A stretch of 64,000 bases of DNA from an uncultured Eubacteriales bacterium (lineage in GTDB: Bacteria > Bacillota > Clostridia > Christensenellales > CAG-138): positions 1-64,000 of the forward strand of contig ONNZ01000003.1 in the NCBI GenBank assembly GCA_900319345.1. Reading direction: 5' to 3'. A program made the translations under genes and the position numbers. The notes under the pieces were generated by a model. It searched no databases, had not been told where the DNA came from, and saw only the letters and a program-made list of their open reading frames with translations. Of the stretch, positions 1 through 7,274 are shown one piece after another (position 1 is the stretch's first letter; every line of letters begins with the position of its first letter).

Positions 1-180
1 CGCGCCGGATACGGCGTATATCGCGTCCTTCCGGGTGTAAGCCGCTGTGGAAGGGACGATCACGGTTTACCATGCCGTGAGAACGGCCGTACGATACCAT
101 TCCAAGCTTGGCGACGCAAGCGTCTTTGCGGTTTCCGCCGCGGAGAAACCGGCGAACGAATATCTACAACAGGAGAAACT
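1..180. other. Window edge; possible tail of an upstream gene
   Basis: Frame 2 is open from the window edge to a TAA at 38-40, so the first 40 bases may be the C-terminal end of a plus-strand gene that starts before the window. Too little is visible to name it. Bases 41-165 show no recognisable gene. The segment ends in the AGGAG ribosome binding site of the radical SAM gene. Confidence 0.25.
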
Positions 181-1284
181 ATGAGCGAATCGTTTGACCT
201 GCAGGCGTATCTGTCCAAGGGCATTGAGGATTTCATGAAGGATCTTCTAAAGGCGACGCTGCAGAATCCGCGGGAGAGCGCGTTCATGCTGCGCTTTGCC
301 GCCGCCACCGCCGCCGCGTCGAGGAAGCGCCGGAAGGCTGAGGATAACGGACTGCATATTCCCTCGTTTCTGATCGCAAGCATCACGAGCCAATGCAACC
401 TGCATTGCGCGGGCTGCTATTCCCGCTGCAACCACGCGACCGTGGACGCCGCGCCCGTGCAGCAGCTGACCAGCGCGGAATGGCTCAAGATCTTCAGCGA
501 AGCCGACGAGCTCGGCATCAGCTTTATCCTGCTCGCAGGCGGCGAACCCATGCTGCGGCGGGACATCATCGAGGCGGCGGGCAAGCGCTCCAACATCCTG
601 TTCCCGATCTTTACCAACGGCACCTTCATGGATGCGCGGTATTTTGACCTGTTCGACCGCTGCCGCAACCTCGTCCCGATCATGAGCATCGAGGGCGAGC
701 AGACCGTGACCGACGCGCGCCGCGGCAAGGGGATCTACGATCGCCTGGTGCAGAACATGGACGAGCTGCACCGCCGGGGACTGATCTACGGCGCGTCCGT
801 CACCGTGACGACCGAGAACATCCGGGAGGTCACCTCCGAATCGTTCCTTAAGACGCTGTCCGACCGCGGCTGCAAGGTGGTCATCTTTGTGGAGTTCGTG
901 CCGGTCACAGAGGACAGCCGGGAGCTTGCCCCCGGCGACGCCGAGCGAGACTATCTGCAGGCGGAGCTGACGCGGCTGCGGGAACAGCACCCGGAGATGG
1001 TCTATCTGTCCTTCCCCGGCGACGAAAAGAGCTCCGGCGGCTGTGTCGCAGCAGGACGCGGCTTTTTCCACATCAATTCTCACGGCGGCGCGGAGCCGTG
1101 TCCGTTCTCCCCGTATTCGGACGTGAACGTGAGAAATACGTCTCTCAGAGACGCTCTGAATTCCAGGCTGTTTGTGACCCTGCGCGAAAACGGGCACCTG
1201 CTGGAGGACCATGCGGGCGGCTGCGTCCTGTATGAAAAGCGGGATCTGGTGGAGCGCATTTTGGCGGCGGAATCCGTCGAGTGA
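181..1284 (+). CDS. Radical SAM protein with extra C-terminal cysteines
   Basis: A 367-residue radical SAM enzyme. The 4Fe-4S/SAM motif CxxxCxxC is at residues 72-79 (C72, C76, C79), and a GGEP-type SAM-binding motif follows near residue 120. Further cysteines sit late in the protein, in SSGGC, EPCPF and AGGC contexts. They suggest a SPASM/Twitch-like auxiliary cluster, as in peptide-modifying or anaerobic maturase enzymes. The start is set by AGGAG five bases before the ATG. The Pr6Pr membrane protein gene follows 21 bases downstream and may be co-transcribed. No precursor peptide is visible next to it, so the substrate is unknown. The family call is firm; the specific function is not. Confidence 0.88.
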   Translation: MSESFDLQAYLSKGIEDFMKDLLKATLQNPRESAFMLRFAAATAAASRKRRKAEDNGLHIPSFLIASITSQCNLHCAGCYSRCNHATVDAAPVQQLTSAEWLKIFSEADELGISFILLAGGEPMLRRDIIEAAGKRSNILFPIFTNGTFMDARYFDLFDRCRNLVPIMSIEGEQTVTDARRGKGIYDRLVQNMDELHRRGLIYGASVTVTTENIREVTSESFLKTLSDRGCKVVIFVEFVPVTEDSRELAPGDAERDYLQAELTRLREQHPEMVYLSFPGDEKSSGGCVAAGRGFFHINSHGGAEPCPFSPYSDVNVRNTSLRDALNSRLFVTLRENGHLLEDHAGGCVLYEKRDLVERILAAESVE

Positions 1285-1305
1285 ACCTGCCGTTCTGAGG
1301 AGCAT

Positions 1306-1995
1306 ATGAAACCATCCGATAAAGCAAAATACCTGTCCGTCCTGCTGAAGTTGATCGTCATCCTCGCCGCAGCCGTCGGCATCTATCGGACCGCAACCGC
1401 CGGGCGCGGCTCGTTTATGGGCGGCAGCCGGGTCTTTATGTTCTTTACGATCCAATCGAATATCGCCGTCGCAGTGATCTGCGTGATCGGCCTGTGGCTG
1501 CTTTTTCGGCATACACCGCCGAGGACGGTTTTGTACGTCATCCGATTCGTCGGAGCCGTATCCATCACGCTGACGGGCGTCGTGTTCGCCTTTGTGCTTG
1601 CGCCGACCCTCGGTTCCCATGCGTGGAATGTGCAGAACGTGTTGACCCACGTCGTGGTCCCGGTCGCGGCCGTTGCCGATTTCTTTGTGACCGGCGTGTA
1701 CGGAACGCTGCAGAAGCGTCATATCCCCCTCGTCACGCTGCCGCCCCTTGCCTATGCCATCTATGCAGGCATCGGGTATCTGGCCGGATGGGAGTTTTTG
1801 AAAGGCGTTCGCTATCCCTATTTCTTCCTGAACTGGGGCAGTCCCGCCGGCGCATTGGGATTTACCAGCGGCCTTCCGTTCATGGGCACCGTTTGGTGGA
1901 TCCTTGCCATCTTGGTTTTTCTGCTGGGGATCGGATACGGGTACCTGGCCATTTTGGATCTTTTGAAAAAACGAATGTATCGCAACTTTTCATGA
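1306..1995 (+). CDS. Pr6Pr family membrane protein
   Basis: A 229-residue integral membrane protein with about six hydrophobic helices. It resembles the Pr6Pr (FAR-17a/AIG1-like) family: the first helix is followed by a FFTIQSN motif at about residues 45-51, typical of these proteins, and a FFLNWG-type stretch occurs near residue 170. Members are poorly characterised. GAGGAG lies just before the ATG, 21 bases after the radical SAM stop codon, so the two may form a small operon. A strong stem-loop at 2019-2045 lies downstream. No catalytic role can be assigned. Confidence 0.75.
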   Translation: MKPSDKAKYLSVLLKLIVILAAAVGIYRTATAGRGSFMGGSRVFMFFTIQSNIAVAVICVIGLWLLFRHTPPRTVLYVIRFVGAVSITLTGVVFAFVLAPTLGSHAWNVQNVLTHVVVPVAAVADFFVTGVYGTLQKRHIPLVTLPPLAYAIYAGIGYLAGWEFLKGVRYPYFFLNWGSPAGALGFTSGLPFMGTVWWILAILVFLLGIGYGYLAILDLLKKRMYRNFS

Positions 1996-2018
1996 GATTC
2001 TTAATGCAGAATGTTTGA

Positions 2019-2045
2019 GGGGCCGCTGCAAAATGCAGCGGCCCC
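2019..2045. terminator. Strong stem-loop between convergent genes
   Basis: A 12-base perfect inverted repeat (GGGGCCGCTGCA and its complement) with a three-base loop. It lies between the convergent Pr6Pr and tnpV genes. There is no long T run on either side, so it may act as a weak bidirectional terminator or an mRNA 3' end protector. Confidence 0.6.
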
Positions 2046-2052
2046 TGCTTGT

Positions 2053-2424
2053 TCAGTTGTAGATAAGTTCGTTCTTGACAATCTCCTCCGCACGGTTGCG
2101 GATGGAGTTCATGCGCCGGACCCATTCCATCTGGTTCCGGGCCTTGAGAGATTCGGTGACGCCCTCGTCGGCGGCCAGTTGGCGGGTCAGGGCGGCCAGT
2201 TGGTCCCGGGCCGTTTGGTCCATTTCCAACAAGTGCTCCGTCAGTTTGCCGGAAAGGACCAGGGCTGTGAAGGTGCCGTCGCGGCGCTGCTCCAGGTAGC
2301 GTTTGCGCATGCGGCCGAACTTTCCCAGGGGGCCGGGCGGCGGGGCGTCCAGGACCAGGTCAGGAAGCTGGACGCCGTTGACCGGGGTGTAGGTGCCGCC
2401 GCGCTGTTCAAAATAGGATGCCAT
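2053..2424 (-). CDS. TnpV-like transposon-encoded protein
   Basis: A 123-residue soluble protein that matches the TnpV family by its hallmark pattern: an N-terminal FEQxGGTYTxVNG, a central GRMRKRYLE, LLxxDxTA, and a C-terminal NQMEWVxRMNSIRxRAEEIV. TnpV proteins occur in mobile elements of Clostridia; their function is unknown and they are not transposases. GAGGG precedes the ATG. The 56-residue gene upstream ends 10 bases before this start, so the pair is probably one transcript. No transposase or integrase accompanies it, so this looks like a remnant or a minimal unit. Confidence 0.82.
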   Translation of the reverse strand: MASYFEQRGGTYTPVNGVQLPDLVLDAPPPGPLGKFGRMRKRYLEQRRDGTFTALVLSGKLTEHLLEMDQTARDQLAALTRQLAADEGVTESLKARNQMEWVRRMNSIRNRAEEIVKNELIYN

Positions 2425-2434
2425 GGGTGTGCCC

Positions 2435-2605
2435 TCAGACGATCGCCTTTTCGAGGGCGGCTGTCGGGGCCGGGGGCTCCCGTCGGAGGGTGGTTTGGTT
2501 GAGGATCAGGCGGAGGATGGCGTCCTCCATGGAGATGTCGTCCTGTCGGTCGTTGTAGACCTTCACCTGATAGACCGTGTTCCGAATGATCCGCGTCATG
2601 TTCAT
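2435..2605 (-). CDS. Small protein paired with TnpV
   Basis: A 56-residue protein starting MNMTRIIRN. I chose this ATG because AAAGGAG stands five to six bases before it; the longer reading upstream lacks a binding site. The sequence has a beta-rich N-terminal half (TVYQVKVYND) and an Ala/Pro-rich tail. I do not recognise a family. Its position ten bases upstream of tnpV and on the same strand suggests a two-gene mobile-element cassette. Confidence 0.6.
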   Translation of the reverse strand: MNMTRIIRNTVYQVKVYNDRQDDISMEDAILRLILNQTTLRREPPAPTAALEKAIV

Positions 2606-2769
2606 AAGATTTCTCCTTTCTTTCATCGAGACCCTTTTCTTTTTTCCGTCGCTGTGGTATAGTGCCTGTGTTACAATTCTTTTTGCCAGCTGCGCGTCGG
2701 TCCCGCAACCGTCCTGCCGCAGCGTTTTTAGATTTGGCGGCCCTTGGAAAACCACCCTTTACAGTATAT

Positions 2770-3246
2770 CTACTGGTAGATGACGCCGGCGATGGAGTTG
2801 GGGAACTTGCTGGACTTGACTCGGTTCAGGATCACCGCGCCCACGGCCACCTGGCCCTTGTAGGGCTCGCCCCGGCTCTCGCCATAGATACAGGCGGCCA
2901 GGAGCCGGACGCTGCGGTCCGAGGAATTGTCCGCCTGGGCCGTCTGGCCGCTGCCCGACAGGGTCATGCCCAGGGCCGCCGCGGTCTTGGCGCCCACGAC
3001 GCCGTCCGCCGTGAGGCCGTTCTTCCGCTGGAAGTACTGCACCGCCTTCTCCGTGCCGGCGCCGAAGACGCCGTCCACAGACCCGTCGTAGTAGCCCCAC
3101 TGCTTCAGCTTCTTCTGCAGGGTCACCACCTCGTCGCCCCGGGAGCCGCGCTTGAGCACCGCCGCGTCTGCAGCCAACGGCAGCAGCACCACCAGCAGCA
3201 CCGCCACCACGGCCCCCAGCCGCCGGAGCCCCGCCCGGGGCCTCAT
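2770..3246 (-). pseudogene. sleB: Truncated SleB-type spore cortex-lytic enzyme
   Basis: SleB degrades spore cortex peptidoglycan during germination. Here a 158-residue reading frame has a signal peptide (residues 1-28), a peptidoglycan-binding domain (about 30-95, with VLKRGSRGDEV and QKKLKQWGYYDG) and the first third of a SleB hydrolase domain (about 110-158, AACIYGESRGEPYKGQVAVG). It stops at GVIYQ, where family members continue for roughly 60-70 residues. The acidic residue of GESRGE is present, but the rest of the active-site domain is missing. GGAGGT five bases before the ATG fixes the start. The break lies about 165 bases upstream of the start of the tnpV gene pair, so insertion or deletion linked to that element is likely. 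Probably non-functional as a hydrolase. Confidence 0.75.
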
Positions 3247-3385
3247 CCCTGACCTCCGGTCTTTCGATTTCCAAAAGTTTCCATTGTTTCTGTCTCCGTT
3301 TTGTTGTTTTGCCTCCAGTATGCCCTCTTTTTCGACAAAGTAACCGTATGCAGACAATGAAATCTCTATATCCAACGATGACCCT

Positions 3386-3414
3386 ATACACAGAGATTTG
3401 TACCTGATATAATA
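3386..3414 (+). promoter_or_regulatory. Promoter of the DUF4256 gene
   Basis: TATACA, 17 bases, then a perfect TATAAT with an extended TG upstream. It is about 205 bases before the DUF4256 start codon, so the mRNA would carry a leader of about 200 nucleotides. Confidence 0.6.
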
Positions 3415-3420
3415 AAAGCA

Positions 3421-3620
3421 ATCTTTGTGTTCAACGACTTACCGAGGTATACATCTCATGGATGCCGAGCGGAGGACAGGGCATGACCGCGACCGGGGAC
3501 CCTGCACGCAGCCGTGCAGACGGCCATCCCCGATGCGAAAAGAGCGAATCCGCGTTTTGAAAGAGGGAACTTCGTCGCCCAAGGAGTTTTAAAAGCAGCA
3601 AGGGACAGGAGGTAAACGAC
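3421..3620 (+). other. Structured 5' leader of the DUF4256 gene
   Basis: No gene is seen here. A CTGCACG/CGTGCAG hairpin (about 3508-3525) sits inside a GGGGA/TCCCC outer stem (about 3498-3533), and a short GCG/CGC hairpin follows before the AGGAGGT binding site. The leader does not match a riboswitch class I recognise. Confidence 0.35.
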
Positions 3621-4130
3621 ATGATCGAACGATTGAAGGAACGGTTTGAACAGAATCCCCGACGGCACCAGGGTATATGCTGGGCAGAGATCCAGCCCCG
3701 GCTCACGGAGGAAAAGCTGCTGATCCTGCAGCGGATGGAGGAGACCGGCGGAGAGCCGGACGTGATCGGCCGGGACGGGGACCGGATCCTATATGCGGAC
3801 TGCGCCGCCGAAACCCCGGCGGGGCGTCGCGGCGTATGCTTTGACGAGGCCACCCGGGCAGCGCGGAAGAAAAATCCGCCGGAGGAAAGCGCCGAACGCC
3901 AGGCGCAGGCCATAGGCGTGACGCTCATGAACGAGGAACAGTATCGGCATCTGCAGACCCTGGGGGCATTCGATCTGAAGACTTCCAGTTGGATCGCCAC
4001 CCCGCCCGCCATCCGCGCCTTAGGGGGCGCTCTGTTCTGCGAACGGCGGTACGACACCGTCTTCGTCTTTCACAACGGAGCCGATTCCTATTACTCCGTT
4101 CGGGGCTGGCGGGGCGTGCTGCGGGTGTAA
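3621..4130 (+). CDS. DUF4256 family protein
   Basis: A 169-residue soluble protein matching DUF4256: it opens with an ERxxxNxxRHxG pattern and contains GGEPDV, a C-terminal RALGGALFCERRYDTVFVFHNGAxSYY block and a final RGWRGVLRV. Length is typical (about 180). The family has no assigned biochemical function. AGGAGGT seven bases before the ATG fixes the start. It is transcribed alone from a TATAAT promoter with a long leader and ends at a hairpin terminator shared with the convergent spoIIR gene. Confidence 0.88.
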   Translation: MIERLKERFEQNPRRHQGICWAEIQPRLTEEKLLILQRMEETGGEPDVIGRDGDRILYADCAAETPAGRRGVCFDEATRAARKKNPPEESAERQAQAIGVTLMNEEQYRHLQTLGAFDLKTSSWIATPPAIRALGGALFCERRYDTVFVFHNGADSYYSVRGWRGVLRV

Positions 4131-4137
4131 AAACCGC

Positions 4138-4166
4138 GGGGCAGCTGTAAAGCAGCTGTCCTTTTT
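4138..4166 (+). terminator. Intrinsic terminator after DUF4256 gene
   Basis: A nine-pair stem (GGGCAGCTG with CAGCTGTCC, one G-U pair) with a five-base loop is followed by TTTTT. It sits just after the DUF4256 stop and abuts the spoIIR stop. Confidence 0.7.
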
Positions 4167-4696
4167 CATTTTCCGCTGAACCAGCGGCGAAAAAAGGCCA
4201 GGATATCGCTTTCGAAAGATATGGGCGCATCAGTGGGCGCGGCGCCGTCCCGGGTGACGATGCACAGGGGCGGGAACAGGACGCACCACCAGTTGTGGCC
4301 CGCGCCCTCCCCCAGGACGATCTGGAGGGCGTCGTAGGGGCCCGCGGGGAACAGGGTCCCGTTATAGGTCCTGTCGGGGAAGGGGCTGACGCCCAGGAGG
4401 AGCTGGGCCCCGTAGGGGACGCCGGCATCGGCGAGGACGGTTTGGCACCGATCCAGCAGGGCCGCCCCGTGGTCGAGGACGAAGGCACGGGCGTCGTCGT
4501 AGGAGGCGGCGGTCTCGAAGAGGGGCAGCAGGGCGTCCCGGACCCGGAGCTTCACGGCCTGGTCCTCCTCTCTGTCGCTGTTGGCCAGGATGTGGAGGCG
4601 CAGCACCTCCGCCGCCGGGTCGGGCCGGGACGGGAGCAGGGGCAGCAGGACCAGGAGCGTCAGGGCGGCGAGGAAAAACAGGATCGTTCGTTTCAT
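4166..4696 (-). CDS. spoIIR: Stage II sporulation protein R
   Basis: SpoIIR is made in the forespore under SigF, is exported, and triggers SpoIIGA to process pro-SigE in the mother cell. This 176-residue protein has an N-terminal hydrophobic export segment (residues 4-20), the family motif LRLHILANSDxxEDQAxKLxVRDA at about 32-55, a central YNGTLFPAGxYxALxIVLGEG, and the C-terminal hallmark HNWWCVLFPPLC. I chose the ATG at 4696; no Shine-Dalgarno sequence precedes it, but a SigF-type promoter lies directly upstream. The neighbouring 180-residue gene diverges from the same short region. Confidence 0.93.
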   Translation of the reverse strand: MKRTILFFLAALTLLVLLPLLPSRPDPAAEVLRLHILANSDREEDQAVKLRVRDALLPLFETAASYDDARAFVLDHGAALLDRCQTVLADAGVPYGAQLLLGVSPFPDRTYNGTLFPAGPYDALQIVLGEGAGHNWWCVLFPPLCIVTRDGAAPTDAPISFESDILAFFRRWFSGK

Positions 4697-4701
4697 GGGG
4701 A

Positions 4702-4731
4702 CAGTATGGCCTCGTTCGCCCGGGCCTAAAC
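4702..4731 (-). promoter_or_regulatory. SigF-type promoter of spoIIR
   Basis: Read on the minus strand: GTTTA, 15 bases, GGCCATACTG. This fits the forespore SigF consensus (GYATA, N15, GGNNANANTR) at all conserved -10 positions and four of five -35 positions. The -10 ends five bases before the spoIIR ATG, so the transcript would be leaderless or nearly so. Confidence 0.65.
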
Positions 4732-4737
4732 CTTCCC

Positions 4738-4766
4738 TTGACAGGGCGGGGGTTTTTGGGTACGCT
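4738..4766 (+). promoter_or_regulatory. Promoter of the divergent 180-residue gene
   Basis: A perfect TTGACA, 17 bases, then TACGCT. The -10 ends six bases before the ATG at 4773 and no Shine-Dalgarno sequence is present, so a leaderless transcript is likely. Confidence 0.5.
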
Positions 4767-4772
4767 CTATGT

Positions 4773-5315
4773 ATGGAAGATTTGTACACGACCCTGACGG
4801 AGGCCCTGGCCGCCTGGGTAACGGCCGTCACCGGGGCTAACGTGAAGGCGGCGGAGTTCCGCCTGCCTAGAAGCGAGGGGCAGCTATCGGTGGGGACCTT
4901 CGTCCAAGGCGGGGCCCAGGCAGCGGCGGACAAGCTGAACGCTTCCCTGTGGCCCCAGGTCCGGGAGGTCCGGGCGAAAAACGGCTGGCTGCTGTTCTTT
5001 CTGTCCGATAGTTGGTTCGACGGACTCATCCGCTGGGTCCAGGGGCTGGACACCCGGCCCGGGGGCAGCTATGTGGAGAACCGGATGGCCATCCTGGCCC
5101 GGAAGGGGGACGCCCCCTGCCCGGAATCGGAGGACGTGCGCCGGGCCCTGTGGGCGGCGTACCTCGCCTATCGGCGGGGCTTTTGGCGGGCAGCGGACGA
5201 ACGAACGGTTTTGACCATGACCCACGCTCTCGCGGGCGCGGAACGGATCGCGCTGGAGAACCGCTGCGGCGGCGCGGCGGCGGCTATATTAAAATTCAAA
5301 GGAGAAAGACCATGA
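4773..5315 (+). CDS. Unknown protein, weakly ArgRS N-domain/DALR-like
   Basis: A 180-residue soluble protein. I cannot name it with certainty. The stretch ADKLNASL to NGWLLFFLSD (about residues 48-80) recalls the N-terminal additional domain of arginyl-tRNA synthetase, and SYVENRMAILARK (about 96-108) recalls the YVQYAHARI signature of the DALR anticodon-binding domain. There is no room for a synthetase catalytic core. If the likeness is real, this is a stand-alone tRNA-binding or regulatory paralogue. The start at 4773 follows a TTGACA promoter directly. The stop overlaps the next start (ATGA), so it is translationally coupled to the MBL-fold hydrolase. It diverges from spoIIR. Confidence 0.55.
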   Translation: MEDLYTTLTEALAAWVTAVTGANVKAAEFRLPRSEGQLSVGTFVQGGAQAAADKLNASLWPQVREVRAKNGWLLFFLSDSWFDGLIRWVQGLDTRPGGSYVENRMAILARKGDAPCPESEDVRRALWAAYLAYRRGFWRAADERTVLTMTHALAGAERIALENRCGGAAAAILKFKGERP

Positions 5316-5944
5316 AGATCACCTATTTGGGCCACGCCAGCTTCCTGCTGGAAACCAAAGCGGGCACCCGGATCGTCACCGACCCCTACGCCCAGGACAT
5401 CCTGCCCCATCCCGTCGTGAAGGCGCAGGTGGTCACCGCGTCCCACGAGCACTTCGATCACTGCGACTATTCCCAGGTGAAGGGGGACTACGTGATCGTG
5501 AACAGCACGAAAGCGACCACCTTCCTGGACGTGAAGATCACCTGTGCGCCCTGCTGGCACGACGAGGTCCAGGGCAAGAAGCGGGGCCCCAACCGGGCCT
5601 ATATCTTCGAAGCCGAGGGGCTGAAGATCGTGCACCTGGGGGACCTGGGCGAAGCGCCCACCCCCGCCCTCGTGGACGCCTGCGGTGGCGCGGACGTGCT
5701 CTTCATCCCCGTGGGCGGCTTCTACACCCTGTCCGGCCCCCAGGCGGCGGAGGCGGTGAAGGCCCTGCAGCCCAAGCTGGTGGTGCCCATGCACTACCGG
5801 TGCCCCGGCCACAGCTTCGAGGTCATCGCCACGGAGGAGCCCTTCCTCAAGGCCCTTGATCCCGCCGTCCCCGTCCACCGGCTGGACGCCCTGGAGGCGC
5901 CCTTCCCCGCGGGCGTGGCGGTGCTGACGCCAGCGCAGGGATAA
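5312..5944 (+). CDS. MBL-fold metal-dependent hydrolase
   Basis: A 210-residue protein of the UlaG-like metallo-beta-lactamase superfamily. It begins MKITYLGHASFLLET, has the metal-binding motif as SHEHFDHCD near residue 50, HLGDLG near 110 and a late PMHYRCPG near 157. These are the expected metal ligands of the fold (H/D/H/D/H). Substrate is unknown; relatives are lactonases or phosphodiesterases. AAGGAG lies upstream and the ATG overlaps the preceding stop codon, which indicates a two-gene operon. Confidence 0.9.
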   Translation: MKITYLGHASFLLETKAGTRIVTDPYAQDILPHPVVKAQVVTASHEHFDHCDYSQVKGDYVIVNSTKATTFLDVKITCAPCWHDEVQGKKRGPNRAYIFEAEGLKIVHLGDLGEAPTPALVDACGGADVLFIPVGGFYTLSGPQAAEAVKALQPKLVVPMHYRCPGHSFEVIATEEPFLKALDPAVPVHRLDALEAPFPAGVAVLTPAQG

Positions 5945-6067
5945 GGAAAGATGGAAAGCCGCGCGGCTGGAACCAGGGTCGAAACATAGTCGAAACCTGC
6001 ACTTTGTTTGGTTTCTCGTTGTTTTTTCCGTTCTTTTTTCCGTGCGGCGCTGTCGAAGCGCAAAAAA

Positions 6068-6097
6068 GCTGGGGCGAAGCCGTCTGCCCCAGCTTTT
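6068..6097. terminator. Bidirectional terminator
   Basis: AAAAAGCTGGGGC and GCCCCAGCTTTTT form a perfect stem with A and T flanks, so it can end both the MBL operon and the convergent lipoprotein gene. The rest of 5945-6168 shows no gene. Confidence 0.8.
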
Positions 6098-6168
6098 TAT
6101 GTGTGTAGACTTGTCTGCTTCCGTCCGGAAATGTCAAAGTCCCCGCGGAAGCGCCCGAGGGCGGCGGA

Positions 6169-7089
6169 TCAATCCTCCGGCATGTCCATATGGGTGGCGT
6201 CGCCGATGCCGTCGCAGGTGATGGCCACGACGGTCAGACCGCCCATATCCGTGTTTTCGTCGAAGTTCTCGGGATCCTTGATCTCCCCTTCAAACGTGAT
6301 GGCGTAGGAATAGACGCCGTGGACCATTCCGAACTTCATTTCTTCCAGATTGTAAAAATGCACAAACCAGCCCTCGTCGATCAGCTCCTGGCCGGTCTTG
6401 CCCAGATACCGATCCGCCTCCTCCTGGGTGGGCATGCCCTCGGTCAGGTTCTCAATGGCCTTCACGGGCAGCGGCGCGATGAGCTCGTTCTCCTTTTTCG
6501 TGTAATCGGGATCCTCGAAATCCAGATCGAATATGGCCTGGGCGGTCTCCTCGGAGATCTCGCAAATGGCCCGATAGGTGTTGCCGTCCTGCTCGAACGC
6601 GTAGATATACCTCCCGTCGCCGCAGGAGCTTCCGACGTCGGGCAGGCCCAGCAGGTCGCCCAGGACCGTGACCGTGGCGAGATCCACGTGCTTACCGTCC
6701 TTGCCCTCAGGCAGGAACTCCGCGATGAACTCGGTGTCCTCCTCTGCGGTAACGGTGATCAGGGGATCCACCGAATACTCGACGCCGTTGACGGTCCACT
6801 TGAAGAAGTGATATCCCTCCTCCGGCGTGGCGAGGATCTTGACGACGGTGCCCTTTTCAGCGTTTACGAAGGCGGACTGCATGGGATACTCAGGATCCGG
6901 ATGGGGATCGGTGCCGTCGTCCGTGATCTCGATGCTTCCGCCCAAGCCCTTGATGTTGACCATGATGGTCACGATGTCGGCCGGGTCTGTATCCGCGTCG
7001 GCGACGGGCGCCTCGGCGTTCTGCCCGCAGGCGGCGAGAAGGGACAGCGTCATGACGAGCGTCAGCAGCATGGCGATGATCTTTTTCAT
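6169..7089 (-). CDS. Secreted lipoprotein with bacterial repeat domain
   Basis: A 306-residue predicted lipoprotein: a basic N-terminus, hydrophobic core and LAAC lipobox (Cys21), followed by an acidic Ala/Asp linker. Residues about 45-125 resemble an immunoglobulin-like bacterial repeat found in surface proteins (GTVVKILATPEEGYHFFKW). The remaining 180 residues are acidic and not assigned. AAGGAGAG precedes the ATG, and TATACT boxes stand just upstream. It is a single gene ended by a bidirectional terminator. Likely attached to the outer face of the membrane; ligand unknown. Confidence 0.7.
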   Translation of the reverse strand: MKKIIAMLLTLVMTLSLLAACGQNAEAPVADADTDPADIVTIMVNIKGLGGSIEITDDGTDPHPDPEYPMQSAFVNAEKGTVVKILATPEEGYHFFKWTVNGVEYSVDPLITVTAEEDTEFIAEFLPEGKDGKHVDLATVTVLGDLLGLPDVGSSCGDGRYIYAFEQDGNTYRAICEISEETAQAIFDLDFEDPDYTKKENELIAPLPVKAIENLTEGMPTQEEADRYLGKTGQELIDEGWFVHFYNLEEMKFGMVHGVYSYAITFEGEIKDPENFDENTDMGGLTVVAITCDGIGDATHMDMPED

Positions 7090-7238
7090 TTGGCAAAACT
7101 CTCCTTAGTATAGTGTTCAGGCATTCGTCCGGAAAACCCTCGGTGAAAAAACGGCCTGACGTATTGAATAGTATATCATAACGGCGCCTGCCCTGCAAGT
7201 CATCTTGTGGACAAACCGGCGTTCCCGAAAAGTCGGGC

Positions 7239-7267
7239 TTCATTTCTGTGCGCTTCCATGCTATACT
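7239..7267 (+). promoter_or_regulatory. Promoter of the solute-binding protein gene
   Basis: TTCATT, 17 bases, TATACT. The -10 ends seven bases before the ATG at 7275, with no ribosome binding site between them; a leaderless mRNA is likely. Confidence 0.45.
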
Positions 7268-7274
7268 GAACAGG

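Noticed and set aside
247..1722. Long minus-strand reading frame over the radical SAM gene
   Set aside because: It has no recognisable domain, low-complexity His/Gln/Asp content and no binding site; it is a shadow.
2759..3421. An alternative minus-strand frame that continues past the sleB stop
   Set aside because: It is a shifted frame of Gly/Arg/Ala low complexity and does not restore the SleB domain.
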